Shown here piece after piece: positions 18,453-27,250 of a DNA stretch of 64,000 bases; position 1 is the stretch's first letter, and every line of letters starts with the position of its first letter. The position numbers and the translations under genes are program-made. The DNA is from Leptobacterium flavescens (GTDB taxonomy: Bacteria > Bacteroidota > Bacteroidia > Flavobacteriales > Flavobacteriaceae). The stretch covers positions 247,993-311,992 of the forward strand of contig NZ_JAABOO010000003.1 in NCBI RefSeq assembly GCF_010671605.1, read 5' to 3'. The notes under the pieces were generated by a model. It was given only the letters and a program-made list of their open reading frames with translations. It had not been told where the DNA came from and did no database searches.

Positions 18453-18865
18453 AAGCTCTTTTTTCTGAAAAGATCTTCGAGTTCTCCCGGCTTTACCGGT
18501 TTTATAATATAGCCGGAGATTGAAGAGAGTTTATTGGCTTTACCTATATCGACCGGATCGATGGAGGAACTCACAATGTAGAGGGTAATGATCTTCTTGA
18601 ATTTCTTTTCTATCTTCATGAAGTGCTCGAGAAACTGCCATCCGTCCATAACCGGCATATTCAGGTCCAGAAAAATAATATTCGGAACCTTATAAGCTTC
18701 AAAATTGTTAAACAGGTATTCAAAGTAATCCAGAGCTTCTTTCCCGTTGCTGAAGATCAGCAGATCCTTGCTCAATGCCCTCGACTCAATGACTTTTCGG
18801 ATCAGGTTTACATATATTTTATCGTCGTCAATTATACAGGCAAGATCAATTACGGGTTTGCTCAT
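18449..18865 (-). CDS. Stand-alone response-regulator receiver domain
   Basis: A 138-residue single REC domain: acidic triad DDD at 13-15, phospho-acceptor D67 in IIFLDLNMPVMDGWQF, and the conserved Lys in YIIKPVKPGEL. There is no output domain. It starts 5 bases after the stop of the sensor kinase, so the two form an operon; the receiver probably carries phosphate to another protein or acts by protein contact (Rcp1/CheY type). Confidence 0.9.
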   Translation of the reverse strand: MSKPVIDLACIIDDDKIYVNLIRKVIESRALSKDLLIFSNGKEALDYFEYLFNNFEAYKVPNIIFLDLNMPVMDGWQFLEHFMKIEKKFKKIITLYIVSSSIDPVDIGKANKLSSISGYIIKPVKPGELEDLFRKKSF

Positions 18866-18870
18866 TGTGT

Positions 18871-20328
18871 TTAGAAGTTAATTATAAAAGTGGTTCCGGT
18901 GCCTACTTCGCTTTGAACGTCTATGGAACCGTTGAGAGATTCTATCTGGTTTTTGGTCAGAAACAATCCTATCCCCACGGCATTGTCTGCCTGGTGGAAA
19001 GTCTTGTACATTCCGAATATTTTGGAGCCGAAAGTTTCCAGGTCTATCCCTATTCCGTTATCACTCACTTCCATCCTTATTTTTTCGCCCTTCCTGTATG
19101 ACCTGATCTTTATATGAGGGATCCGGTCGGGGTGTTTGTATTTAATAGCATTGGTGATCAGATTAAGCATAATGCTTTCCAGGTAGGCCGGGATATAGGT
19201 TAACTCGTCTACCTCGGAGAAATCCGATTCTATAATGGCTTTTTCCTGCATTACGATCTGTTTAATGGAAGCCATCACCAATTGCAGGGTTTTGCTCAGC
19301 TGTACCCGCTCCATTTTTTTGTTGATACGGGTATGAATGGCAGCCACTTCATTCAGGTGCTCGATAGTCTTATTCAGGCTGTATGAGATCTCCGTTACCG
19401 TATTAAAAAGTTCATCTTTTTCGGCAGGATCGTTGGTTCCTTTGAACAATTCCGAAACCAATTCGAGGTTGCTGGAATGCGAACGCAGGTTGTGCGAAAC
19501 AATATGTGCAAAATTGTATAACCTGGAATTCTGGGAGGCGATAATATCCATCGATTTCTGAATACTGATCTCCTTGATCTTAAGTTCGTATATATCCTGG
19601 ATAACTCCCCGGATCCCGATTATTTTTCTGGTAGAAGGCTGGTAAATAGGCCGGCCTATAATAATGGCCCAGAAGGTACGCCCTCTGGAAGTATTCAGTT
19701 TAACCTCAATATGAAAAGGGAAACCGTTAAGAGAACAGTCCAGAAAATGTTTCATGGCCTTAAAGCGGTATCCTTTTGCAAAAAAGGAGATCCCGTTCTT
19801 TATGGTGGGCTTTACGTCCTTGCCGATCTCGAGTATTTTACGGGTACCCCGGTCCCAATATGTTTTTTTGTGTTCAAAATCTATAAACCAACCACCTGTT
19901 CTTGTCATTTCGGCGCTTTCCTGATAGAAGAACTTATTCTCATCATAGCGCATTTTATATTTTTTCTGCGCATTGATATCAACAAAAACAATAAGGTGTT
20001 CCTTCGGGCACAGTGTATCGTTTATCTTATCTGCAGATTTGCATTGGAGCCAGTAATAATTGCCGTTCTTTTTGCGAACACGGATCTCCATTTCAAAAGG
20101 CGACTGGTACTCCATATAGTTTTCAATGGCCTCGATAAAAGGATGCTGATCGTTCTCGTGAACAAAGCTGATCGTAAATTCGTGTATGGAAAAAGAGGAG
20201 GAAGGATCTTCCCGGATAATGTCATAGATCTCACCGGACCAAAATTCTTCTCCCGATATCTTGTTTTTGGTCCAATAGTAAAAGCCCAGAGCTTTTGATA
20301 AACCGGAAAGCGTTAAGTCCTTGACCAT
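18871..20328 (-). CDS. PAS-domain sensor histidine kinase
   Basis: A 485-residue soluble kinase started at the ATG at 20328 (a TTG at 20361 is the only further upstream option). Two or three PAS-like domains occupy about 1-250. The H-box is IVSHNLRSHSSNLE with the phospho-His near residue 279, followed by an N-box (LITNAIKYKHPDR), a G1 box (SDNGIGID) and a G2 box (GIGLFLTKNQIE). No TM segment is visible, so it probably senses a cytoplasmic signal. It is paired with the receiver gene 5 bases downstream. Confidence 0.9.
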   Translation of the reverse strand: MVKDLTLSGLSKALGFYYWTKNKISGEEFWSGEIYDIIREDPSSSFSIHEFTISFVHENDQHPFIEAIENYMEYQSPFEMEIRVRKKNGNYYWLQCKSADKINDTLCPKEHLIVFVDINAQKKYKMRYDENKFFYQESAEMTRTGGWFIDFEHKKTYWDRGTRKILEIGKDVKPTIKNGISFFAKGYRFKAMKHFLDCSLNGFPFHIEVKLNTSRGRTFWAIIIGRPIYQPSTRKIIGIRGVIQDIYELKIKEISIQKSMDIIASQNSRLYNFAHIVSHNLRSHSSNLELVSELFKGTNDPAEKDELFNTVTEISYSLNKTIEHLNEVAAIHTRINKKMERVQLSKTLQLVMASIKQIVMQEKAIIESDFSEVDELTYIPAYLESIMLNLITNAIKYKHPDRIPHIKIRSYRKGEKIRMEVSDNGIGIDLETFGSKIFGMYKTFHQADNAVGIGLFLTKNQIESLNGSIDVQSEVGTGTTFIINF

Positions 20329-20432
20329 TTTTTGGCGGTAGGGTTTGAGGTTGTAATGCAAAAATTATGTGACCCGAATATAAACAAAATTTGTTAAAAA
20401 TTTGAATAATTAGTTACACGTCTAACAATTGT

Positions 20433-20997
20433 TTAAAAAAACTGATATACTTTCTGGGGGGTCACACAATAATCCAGGTTGACATCATTGATGTCGGTAT
20501 CTTCTATAGTATCTTCCACCTCAAAGAAGGAAAGTCCAATTTTAAGCGTTTCCTGCCTGCATTTGGCAAGGAACCTGTCGTAGAATCCTTTTCCGTAACC
20601 TACTCTGTTCCCATTTTTGTCGAATGCCAGCAGCGGAACAAATACTACCTCTATCCTGTCTTCCGAGATCTCTATCCCGTCCTCAGGTTCGGGGATATTG
20701 TATTTGTTTTTCCGGATTCGCGTATTATCCGTTAATAAAAAATGTCTCATCTCCCCGCTGTTAAAATCACTTTGAGAGATGAGTACTTCCTTGTCCTTTC
20801 CCTGAAGGACATTTAATATAAAACTGGTTTCAACTTCCTTTTGTTCGCGTATGGATAAAAAAAGATGAAAATATGTTTTGTTCCAGATGGGGAGTGTTAA
20901 GATCTGATTTGCTATCTGAATACTATAGGTATCTATAAGCTCTTCCGAGAGTCCTCTTCTAAATAGCTTATATTTTTTCCGCAAATCAAATTTCTTC
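20433..20997 (-). CDS. 5-formyltetrahydrofolate cyclo-ligase
   Basis: A 188-residue protein of the MTHFS family, converting 5-formyl-THF and ATP to 5,10-methenyl-THF. The family signature VGYGKGFYDRFLAKC lies near residues 134-148, and the N-terminal KYKLFRRGLSEE segment fits the family's Lys/Arg-rich start. The ATG (bases 20997-20999) directly follows the TAA of the upstream 58-aa gene with no gap, indicating translational coupling. Confidence 0.88.
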
Positions 20998-20999
20998 AT

Positions 21000-21176
21000 T
21001 TATTCACTAACAACCAATCCTTTGCTACCTGCAATAGCATTCTTTAACACTGTCCATTTAGTGCCTACAGCCTTTACAAAATCACTGATAAATCTTCTGA
21101 AATTTGCACTTGTGAAGTACGTAGATACGATAAAAAGTACAAAATAAATGGCTAAAGCAATAAGATAATAATCCAT
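21000..21176 (-). CDS. Small membrane protein of 58 residues
   Basis: The short frame starts at the ATG at 21176 (MDYYLIALAIYFVLFIVSTY) and ends with TAA at 21000-21002, immediately before the ATG of the cyclo-ligase gene. It encodes one N-terminal TM helix and a basic, amphipathic tail (RRFISDFVKAVGTKW). Direct abutment with a real gene and a plausible promoter at 21198-21228 support it as coding. Function unknown. Confidence 0.6.
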   Translation of the reverse strand: MDYYLIALAIYFVLFIVSTYFTSANFRRFISDFVKAVGTKWTVLKNAIAGSKGLVVSE

Positions 21177-21197
21177 GATAATAAAATTTGGGTTACG

Positions 21198-21228
21198 CTA
21201 ATATAGATATTTATTCCTGTTTGAGCAA
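21198..21228 (-). promoter_or_regulatory. Predicted promoter of the 58-aa gene / cyclo-ligase operon
   Basis: On the minus strand, a TTG (21226-21228) is followed after 20 nt by TATATTAG (21198-21205), one mismatch from TAnnTTTG. The rest of the 308-bp gap to tetR (21229-21440) shows no gene that I can support. Confidence 0.35.
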
Positions 21229-21442
21229 ATTGTCAACCGTTTTTCGATGAACGGTAGCTTAGGTGTAGACGGATAAAAATGATTTTGGGTTACGGATGGC
21301 ACTTTATCGACCCTAAAGCCTTTTCCAAACCGCATCAGCTGTCTTCACCTGGCTTTCCCTGTTCAATATTTTAATATATACGGCCCGAAGGCCTTAAACG
21401 GTTCATTATCAGTGAAATTTTAAGAAATAAAATCAGAAGCAG

Positions 21443-21456
21443 ACAGACTTGTCTGT
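21443..21456. promoter_or_regulatory. TetR operator, copy 1
   Basis: ACAGACTTGTCTGT, a dyad with perfect six-base arms around TT, is identical to the copy at 22061-22074. It contains the TTG (21449-21451) that would serve as the -33 box of the tetR promoter, so repressor binding should block transcription. Confidence 0.8.
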
Positions 21457-21472
21457 TTTTAGAAGTTTTTAC

Positions 21473-21480
21473 TATATTTG
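21473..21480 (+). promoter_or_regulatory. -7 element of the tetR gene
   Basis: TATATTTG matches TAnnTTTG exactly, 21 nt after the TTG inside the operator and only 4 nt before the ATG at 21485. The transcript would begin at or next to the start codon. Confidence 0.55.
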
Positions 21481-21484
21481 CCTT

Positions 21485-22039
21485 ATGATTTCAAATTTGT
21501 CGGTACGGGAACGCTTAATTCATACAGCTTCGCAACTTTTCTATGAGAAGGGCTATGCGAATACCGGTATTAATGAAGTTATCGAAAAGGCAGGAGTTGC
21601 CAAGGCGAGCTTGTACAGCCATTTCCGGACCAAGGACGATTTGCTTATCGCGTACCTCAATGAAAGAGAGGAGCAGCTGCTTTACAGCCTGGAACAATTT
21701 GTAGGCAAAAGAAAGAAAGGAAAGGACAAGATACTGTCCGTATTCGATTTTTTGCTGGATTTCTATAGTTCTGACGAGTACAGGGGTTGCTGGTGTATCA
21801 ATACCCTGGCCGAAATACCCAAAGACAATACAAGGGTAAAGACGGTTATAAGAGGGCATAAGAAAAAGTTGATGACATTCCTGGATCAACTCATAGACGA
21901 AAACCTGGACGCATCGGAAGACCCGGGTCTGGCAAAACAGATCTACCTTCTGTACGAAGCTGCTGTAATGGAGAGTTATCTTCAGGGAGATAACTGGCCG
22001 ATACAGCAGGCAGCCAATATTACACAAAAGATCATTTAA
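21485..22039 (+). CDS. TetR/AcrR-family transcriptional repressor
   Basis: A 184-residue regulator started at the ATG at 21485 ([20 protein letters not shown]); the frame extends upstream through the promoter, so that longer version is unlikely. The HTH lies at about residues 28-50 ([20 protein letters not shown], then FRTKDDLL). The C-terminal ligand-binding half has the [12 protein letters not shown] motif common in small-effector TetR proteins. Identical operators lie upstream of this gene and between it and the SDR gene, indicating autoregulation and control of the SDR. Confidence 0.9.
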   Translation: MISNLSVRERLIHTASQLFYEKGYANTGINEVIEKAGVAKASLYSHFRTKDDLLIAYLNEREEQLLYSLEQFVGKRKKGKDKILSVFDFLLDFYSSDEYRGCWCINTLAEIPKDNTRVKTVIRGHKKKLMTFLDQLIDENLDASEDPGLAKQIYLLYEAAVMESYLQGDNWPIQQAANITQKII

Positions 22040-22060
22040 AATTTTTTATATATAAACCAT

Positions 22061-22074
22061 ACAGACTTGTCTGT
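22061..22074. promoter_or_regulatory. TetR operator, copy 2
   Basis: ACAGACTTGTCTGT, identical to copy 1, lies in the 53-bp gap between tetR and the SDR gene, 18 nt before the SDR ATG. It implies independent repression of the SDR gene in addition to read-through control. Confidence 0.8.
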
Positions 22075-22092
22075 TCAAAAATTAAATTAACT

Positions 22093-22842
22093 ATGACAAA
22101 AAGAGCATTAATTATCGGAGGTAGCAGCGGGATCGGAAGAGCTACTGCAGAAATTTTATTTAACAAAGATGTTGAGGTTCATGTAGTGGGAACCAACGAA
22201 ACCAAACTGCAATCTGTAAAAGAACAGTTTTCGGGTGATGTACAGACCCATAAGGTGAATATCTCAGACACAGCTGAGGTGGATGGCCTTGTAGGGCAAA
22301 TAGGTAACTGGGACAATCTGGATTATCTGGTAAATGCTTCGGGGATATTCGGACCCAAAGCTTTTTTGGATCACAGCCGGGAGGATTACGATTCCTATAT
22401 GAACCTTAACAGGGGCTTTTTCTTTATTACCCAGGCCGCGGCAAAGAAAATGAAAGACACCGGAGGAGGATCTATCGTTAATGTCGGCTCTATGTGGGCG
22501 AAACAGGCAGTAAAAGCCACTCCTTCATCGGCATACTCCATGCAAAAGGCCGGATTGCATTCGCTTACCCAGCACCTGGCCATGGAACTGGCCGATCATA
22601 ATATACGTGTTAATGCAGTTTCTCCTGCAGTGGTTGAGACCCCGGTTTATGAGAGCGTTTTCGGAGGTAAGCAGGAAGCGCACGATGCCCTGCAGAATTT
22701 TCACGGTTTCCATCCCATAGGAAGGAACGGAAAGGCACAGGATGTAGCCAATACGATTAACTTCCTGCTTTCTGATGAAGCCGCCTGGGTTACCGGAGCT
22801 ATCTGGGATACGGACGGAGGTGTTATGGCAGGAAGAAATTAA
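22093..22842 (+). CDS. Short-chain dehydrogenase/reductase, TetR-controlled
   Basis: A 249-residue classical SDR with the cofactor motif GGSSGIGRA (9-17), NASG (81-84), catalytic S133, Y148 and K152 (SAYSMQKAG), and a C-terminal [15 protein letters not shown]. It reduces or oxidises an unknown carbonyl/alcohol with NAD(P)H. Its promoter region holds the same dyad as the tetR promoter, so expression is probably induced by the TetR ligand, perhaps the substrate or a related electrophile. Confidence 0.9.
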   Translation: MTKRALIIGGSSGIGRATAEILFNKDVEVHVVGTNETKLQSVKEQFSGDVQTHKVNISDTAEVDGLVGQIGNWDNLDYLVNASGIFGPKAFLDHSREDYDSYMNLNRGFFFITQAAAKKMKDTGGGSIVNVGSMWAKQAVKATPSSAYSMQKAGLHSLTQHLAMELADHNIRVNAVSPAVVETPVYESVFGGKQEAHDALQNFHGFHPIGRNGKAQDVANTINFLLSDEAAWVTGAIWDTDGGVMAGRN

Positions 22843-22861
22843 TAGCCGATCGATCTCTTTA

Positions 22862-22889
22862 GAAAGCTCCTCCTACAGGAGCTTTTTTT
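22862..22889 (+). terminator. Terminator after the SDR gene
   Basis: Stem AAAGCTCCT / AGGAGCTTT with loop CCTAC, followed by a run of T. Confidence 0.85.
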
Positions 22890-22937
22890 GTTTCCAATAA
22901 AATGTAAAGAAAGGTGAGTACAGAACCGAATTAATAG

Positions 22938-22945
22938 TAATTTTG
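22938..22945 (+). promoter_or_regulatory. -7 element of uvrC
   Basis: TAATTTTG, an exact TAnnTTTG match, ends 5 nt before the uvrC ATG at 22951, suggesting a leaderless or nearly leaderless mRNA. No TTG is present at the ideal -33 spacing. Confidence 0.4.
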
Positions 22946-22950
22946 TTTAT

Positions 22951-24738
22951 ATGAGTAAGCCGTCTTTAGAATTGCAATTACAAACGCTACCCAACAGCCC
23001 GGGAGTGTATCAGTACTACGATAAAGATGATAAGATCCTTTATGTGGGCAAGGCAAAGAATCTTAAGAAAAGGGTGTCTTCCTATTTTCAGAAAACCCAT
23101 GAGTACGGGAAAACACGTGTGCTGGTAAAGAAGATCGCTACCATTAAACACATTGTGGTACCTACCGAAACCGATGCCCTTTTGCTGGAAAACAATCTTA
23201 TCAAAAAATACCAGCCCAGATACAATGTAATGCTTAAGGACGATAAGACCTATCCGTGGATCTGTATCAAAAAAGAACGCTTCCCGAGGGTGTTTCAAAC
23301 CCGTAACCTCTTTAGGGACGGCTCGGAATACTATGGGCCGTATACCAGTGTTAAGACCGTAAGGACCTTACTCGATCTGATCAGGGGGCTTTATCCTTTA
23401 AGGACCTGTAATTACGACTTGTCTGCGGAGAAAATAGAGGCGGGAAAATACAAAGTATGTCTGGAATACCATCTTGGCAATTGCCTTGGGCCCTGTGAAG
23501 ACCTGCAATCTGCAAAAGACTATGACGAGCAGATCAAAGCGATCCGTCAGATCATTAAAGGGAATTTTAAGGATTCTCTTCAGCAGTTCAAACAACAGAT
23601 GAAGCAACTGGCAGCGGAAATGAAATTTGAAGAAGCCCAGAAGGTCAAGGAAAAGATAGATGTCCTTGAGAACTATCAGGCCAAATCAACTATCGTTAAT
23701 CCGAAGATCAGTAATGTTGATGTATTCTCCATCGTCTCCGATGAGAGTTATGGCTATGTGAACTTCCTGCAATTGTCTTACGGTTCTATTATCCGGTCGC
23801 ATACTATAGAGATGAAAAAGAAACTGGAAGAATCCGACCGGGAATTGCTCGAACTGGCCATCACGGAGATCAGGCAGCGTTTCAACTCTCAGTCCAAAGA
23901 AATATTTGTGCCTTTTGAAGTGGAAGTGGGTAAAGGCATCAAAGTAAGTATTCCCAAACTTGGTGATAAAAAACGTATCCTCGACCTGTCTGAACGGAAT
24001 GCGAAATTTTACAGACAGGAACGCTTTAAGCAGGTAAAGATCACCGATCCGGACCGGCATGTAAAGCGTATTATGACCCAAATGCAGAAAGACCTCCGGC
24101 TATCGGAAGAACCCAGGCATATTGAGTGTTTCGACAACTCCAATATACAGGGAACCAATCCGGTTGCAGCCTGCGTGGTGTTTAAGGACGGGAAGCCCAG
24201 TAAAAAGGATTACAGGCATTTTAATATTAAGACGGTAGAGGGGCCGGACGATTTTGCATCCATGGAGGAAGTGGTGTACCGCAGGTATAAAAGACTGAAG
24301 GAAGAAGAGCAACCCCTGCCTCAGCTTATTGTTATAGACGGAGGGAAAGGGCAGTTGTCTTCGGCTTTGAAAAGCCTGGATATGCTTGAGCTTAGAGGAA
24401 AGATCGCTATCATAGGAATAGCAAAGCGCCTGGAGGAGATCTATTATCCCGACGATCCCATCCCCATGTACCTCGATAAGAAATCGGAGAGCCTCAAGAT
24501 CATTCAGCACCTCAGGAATGAAGCTCATCGTTTCGGGATCACTTTCCACAGAAATAAAAGGAGTAGCGCAGCCATAAATTCGGAATTGGAAACCATTGAG
24601 GGGATAGGCGAAAAGACCATTGTAGAGCTCTTAAAACACTTTAAATCCGTAAAAAGAGTAAAAGAGGCTTCCCTCGAAAGTTTAACGGCCGTTGTGGGGG
24701 CATCCAGGGCACAGAAAATTTATAGTAATTTTCATTAA
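22951..24738 (+). CDS. uvrC: UvrABC excinuclease subunit C
   Basis: A 595-residue protein that makes both incisions in nucleotide excision repair. In order it has a GIY-YIG domain (SPGVYQYYDKDDKILYVGKAK, about 12-32), a UvrB-binding segment (MKFEEAQKVKEKIDVLE), a UvrC RNase H-like domain with IECFDNSNIQGTNPVA and VIDGGKGQL, and C-terminal helix-hairpin-helix repeats (TIEGIGEKTIVELLKHFKSV). The length is family-typical and all blocks are intact. Confidence 0.95.
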   Translation: MSKPSLELQLQTLPNSPGVYQYYDKDDKILYVGKAKNLKKRVSSYFQKTHEYGKTRVLVKKIATIKHIVVPTETDALLLENNLIKKYQPRYNVMLKDDKTYPWICIKKERFPRVFQTRNLFRDGSEYYGPYTSVKTVRTLLDLIRGLYPLRTCNYDLSAEKIEAGKYKVCLEYHLGNCLGPCEDLQSAKDYDEQIKAIRQIIKGNFKDSLQQFKQQMKQLAAEMKFEEAQKVKEKIDVLENYQAKSTIVNPKISNVDVFSIVSDESYGYVNFLQLSYGSIIRSHTIEMKKKLEESDRELLELAITEIRQRFNSQSKEIFVPFEVEVGKGIKVSIPKLGDKKRILDLSERNAKFYRQERFKQVKITDPDRHVKRIMTQMQKDLRLSEEPRHIECFDNSNIQGTNPVAACVVFKDGKPSKKDYRHFNIKTVEGPDDFASMEEVVYRRYKRLKEEEQPLPQLIVIDGGKGQLSSALKSLDMLELRGKIAIIGIAKRLEEIYYPDDPIPMYLDKKSESLKIIQHLRNEAHRFGITFHRNKRSSAAINSELETIEGIGEKTIVELLKHFKSVKRVKEASLESLTAVVGASRAQKIYSNFH

Positions 24739-24813
24739 AAAAATGAATATCTTCATACTGTGAAATAAAAATAAACTTTTTAAGCAAAAATTATCCGCAG
24801 CGATATATTCTTA

Positions 24814-27036
24814 ATGATGAAAAACATACTGTTTGCATTACCCTTTTTATTCCTTTGCTTTTCCCTTTCCGCTCAAACGGAAAAAGAAGACGATATTAAG
24901 GTAGGGCTGGTATTGAGTGGTGGTGGAGCAAAAGGATTTGCGCATATCGGAGCTCTTAAGGTCATTGAAGAATCCGGCCTTCGGATAGATTATATAGGCG
25001 GAACCAGTATGGGGGCTATCATAGGAGCTTTATACGCTTCCGGTTATTCGGCCCATCAGCTCGATTCTATCTTTAACTCTGTAAATTTCGAAACCCTTAT
25101 TCAGGATCAGATCCCGAGAAGTGCCAAGACATTTTATGAAAAAGCAGATCAGGAACGTTATGCACTGACATTGCCTTTCGATGATTTTAAGATCAAATTC
25201 CCTTCGGCTATTTCCAAGGGACAAAATGTATACAATCTCCTTTCCAAACTGCTGCAGCATGTGAGTGATGTGGACGATTTTAATAAGTTGCCCATTCCCT
25301 TCTTCTGTATAGCTACCAATGTAGAAACGGGAGAACCCGTGCTCCTGGACAAAGGATACCTGCCGGAAGCTATCAGCGCCAGCGGGGCCTTTCCTTCTCT
25401 TTTTGAGCCGGTGGATATAGATGGAAAATTACTCATAGACGGAGGAGTGGTCAATAATTACCCCATAGATGAGGTAAAGGCCATGGGGGCCGATATTATT
25501 GTGGGAGTAGATGTTCAGGCAGGCCTGGCAGACCGGGAAACCCTTAATTCTGCCACTTCTGTTTTACTGCAGATAAATAATTACCGCACCGTAAATGCCA
25601 TGAAGGTAAAATCCAAACAAACCGATATCTATATCAAACCGGATATTGAGGATTTTACCGTGATCTCTTTTGCAGACGGAAAGCAGATCATAGACAATGG
25701 AGAGAAAGGTGCCCGTCTTAAAAAGGAGGACCTGGTGGCCCTGGCCAATAAACAGAAGAAGCCGCCCAGAGATCCTATGCAGATGATCGATAATGATTCT
25801 CTACTGATCAACCGTTTAACACTTTCGGGAAATGAGAATTACACCCGGGGATATATTAAAGGGAAACTCAGGCTTAAGCTGAATGAGAAAACAACCTATG
25901 AAAAATTCCACCAGGGGATAAACAACCTTTCTGCCACCAATAATTTTAGAGGGATCCGGTACAGGCTTACTCCCTTCGAGAATGGCCAGGAACTTAGTAT
26001 GAACCTGCAGGAAAAAAAGAACAATACCCTTTTGAGGTTGGGAGTGCATTATGACGACCTCTATAAGAGTGCTGCCCTGGTCAATATAACTCAGAAAAAC
26101 CTTTTGTTCGGCGATGATGTGGCATCCCTCGATATCGTTCTGGGAGATAATGTGCGTTATAATTTTGAGTATTACCTGGATAAAGGCTTCTACTGGAGTT
26201 TCGGGATCAATTCCCGCTTTAATTCCTTCGATAAGGATGTGGATTTCGAACTTATAGAAGAAGATGATATAAATACCGGGGTAGAAGTAAACCGCATTAA
26301 TATTGATGTAAGCGATTTTACCAATCAGGTATATATACAAACAGTAGTGCGGGAAGAATTTGCCTTCGGATTCGGTTTGGAGCATAAGCGTTACAAAATA
26401 GAGACCTCTACCATTCGCAACGGGAATGAGAACCTGATTTTTGACCGGAGCGATTACGGGAGTGTGTACAGCTTTCTTAGGCTGGATACGTACGACAATA
26501 AATATTTCCCTAAAAAGGGGATCTATTTTGACGGCGATTTTCACCTCTACCTATTCTCTTCCGATTTTAACGACGAGTTTAACGAGTATTCCATCGGGAG
26601 GGCAAAGATCGGATTTGCCACCTCCTTTTTTGATCGCTTTGCGCTTAACCTCACCACAGAAGGAGGCTTTACCCTGGGGAACACAAACGTAACTTCTTTT
26701 GATTTTGTACTAGGGGGTTACGGGAACGAATTCATCAATAATTTTATCCCCTTTCTGGGATATGATTTTATCAGTTTCGGAGGTGACAGTTTTGTAAAAG
26801 CCACGGCATCTCTCGATTATGAGTTTGCCAGGAAGAATCACATTAACTTTACGGCTAATTTTGCCAATGCCGATAATAATATATTTGAGAATGGCGAATG
26901 GTTTACCACACCCGATTTTACAGGCTATGCCATTGGCTACGGGTTGGAGACATTTATCGGGCCCGTGGAGATCAAATATTCCTGGTCTCCGGAGAACAGG
27001 GCACGCTGGTTCTTTAATGTCGGATTCTGGTTCTAA
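24814..27036 (+). CDS. Patatin-like phospholipase with outer-membrane barrel
   Basis: A 740-residue protein with a signal peptide (FLFLCFSLSAQ) and a patatin domain: oxyanion loop GGGAKG (36-41), nucleophile S65 in GTSMG, and Asp in LIDGGVVNNYP. A POTRA-like region follows near 330-390 (INRLTLSGNENYTRGYIKGK), then a 16-strand-type barrel ending in WFFNVGFWF. This architecture resembles PlpD-type patatin autotransporters of Proteobacteria and common Bacteroidota homologs. Probably a surface or periplasmic lipase/phospholipase. Two ATGs lie side by side at the start. Confidence 0.9.
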   Translation: MMKNILFALPFLFLCFSLSAQTEKEDDIKVGLVLSGGGAKGFAHIGALKVIEESGLRIDYIGGTSMGAIIGALYASGYSAHQLDSIFNSVNFETLIQDQIPRSAKTFYEKADQERYALTLPFDDFKIKFPSAISKGQNVYNLLSKLLQHVSDVDDFNKLPIPFFCIATNVETGEPVLLDKGYLPEAISASGAFPSLFEPVDIDGKLLIDGGVVNNYPIDEVKAMGADIIVGVDVQAGLADRETLNSATSVLLQINNYRTVNAMKVKSKQTDIYIKPDIEDFTVISFADGKQIIDNGEKGARLKKEDLVALANKQKKPPRDPMQMIDNDSLLINRLTLSGNENYTRGYIKGKLRLKLNEKTTYEKFHQGINNLSATNNFRGIRYRLTPFENGQELSMNLQEKKNNTLLRLGVHYDDLYKSAALVNITQKNLLFGDDVASLDIVLGDNVRYNFEYYLDKGFYWSFGINSRFNSFDKDVDFELIEEDDINTGVEVNRINIDVSDFTNQVYIQTVVREEFAFGFGLEHKRYKIETSTIRNGNENLIFDRSDYGSVYSFLRLDTYDNKYFPKKGIYFDGDFHLYLFSSDFNDEFNEYSIGRAKIGFATSFFDRFALNLTTEGGFTLGNTNVTSFDFVLGGYGNEFINNFIPFLGYDFISFGGDSFVKATASLDYEFARKNHINFTANFANADNNIFENGEWFTTPDFTGYAIGYGLETFIGPVEIKYSWSPENRARWFFNVGFWF

Positions 27037-27201
27037 GCTTTTTTAGAAATCAATCAAATATTTACGATATTTGTATTTAGGGCAGTATCGGGATACACCC
27101 GGAAAGCCGTATTCATAATTATTGGAAGATACAGATGATATCTTTTTGGGCAGGATTATTAGCGCATTTACATTACCTCATCAAGAGAAATCCGGAATGA
27201 G

Positions 27202-27236
27202 AAGGTTACTTTTTGTCTTGTAATAAGTATAACCTT
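27202..27236. promoter_or_regulatory. Inverted repeat upstream of hmgA
   Basis: AAGGTTA (27202-27208) and TAACCTT (27230-27236) form a perfect 7-bp dyad with a 21-nt spacer, ending 14 nt before the hmgA ATG. It could be an operator or a leader hairpin. The rest of the 214-bp gap after the patatin gene shows nothing else I can name. Confidence 0.35.
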
Positions 27237-27250
27237 TAAAAAATATAATT

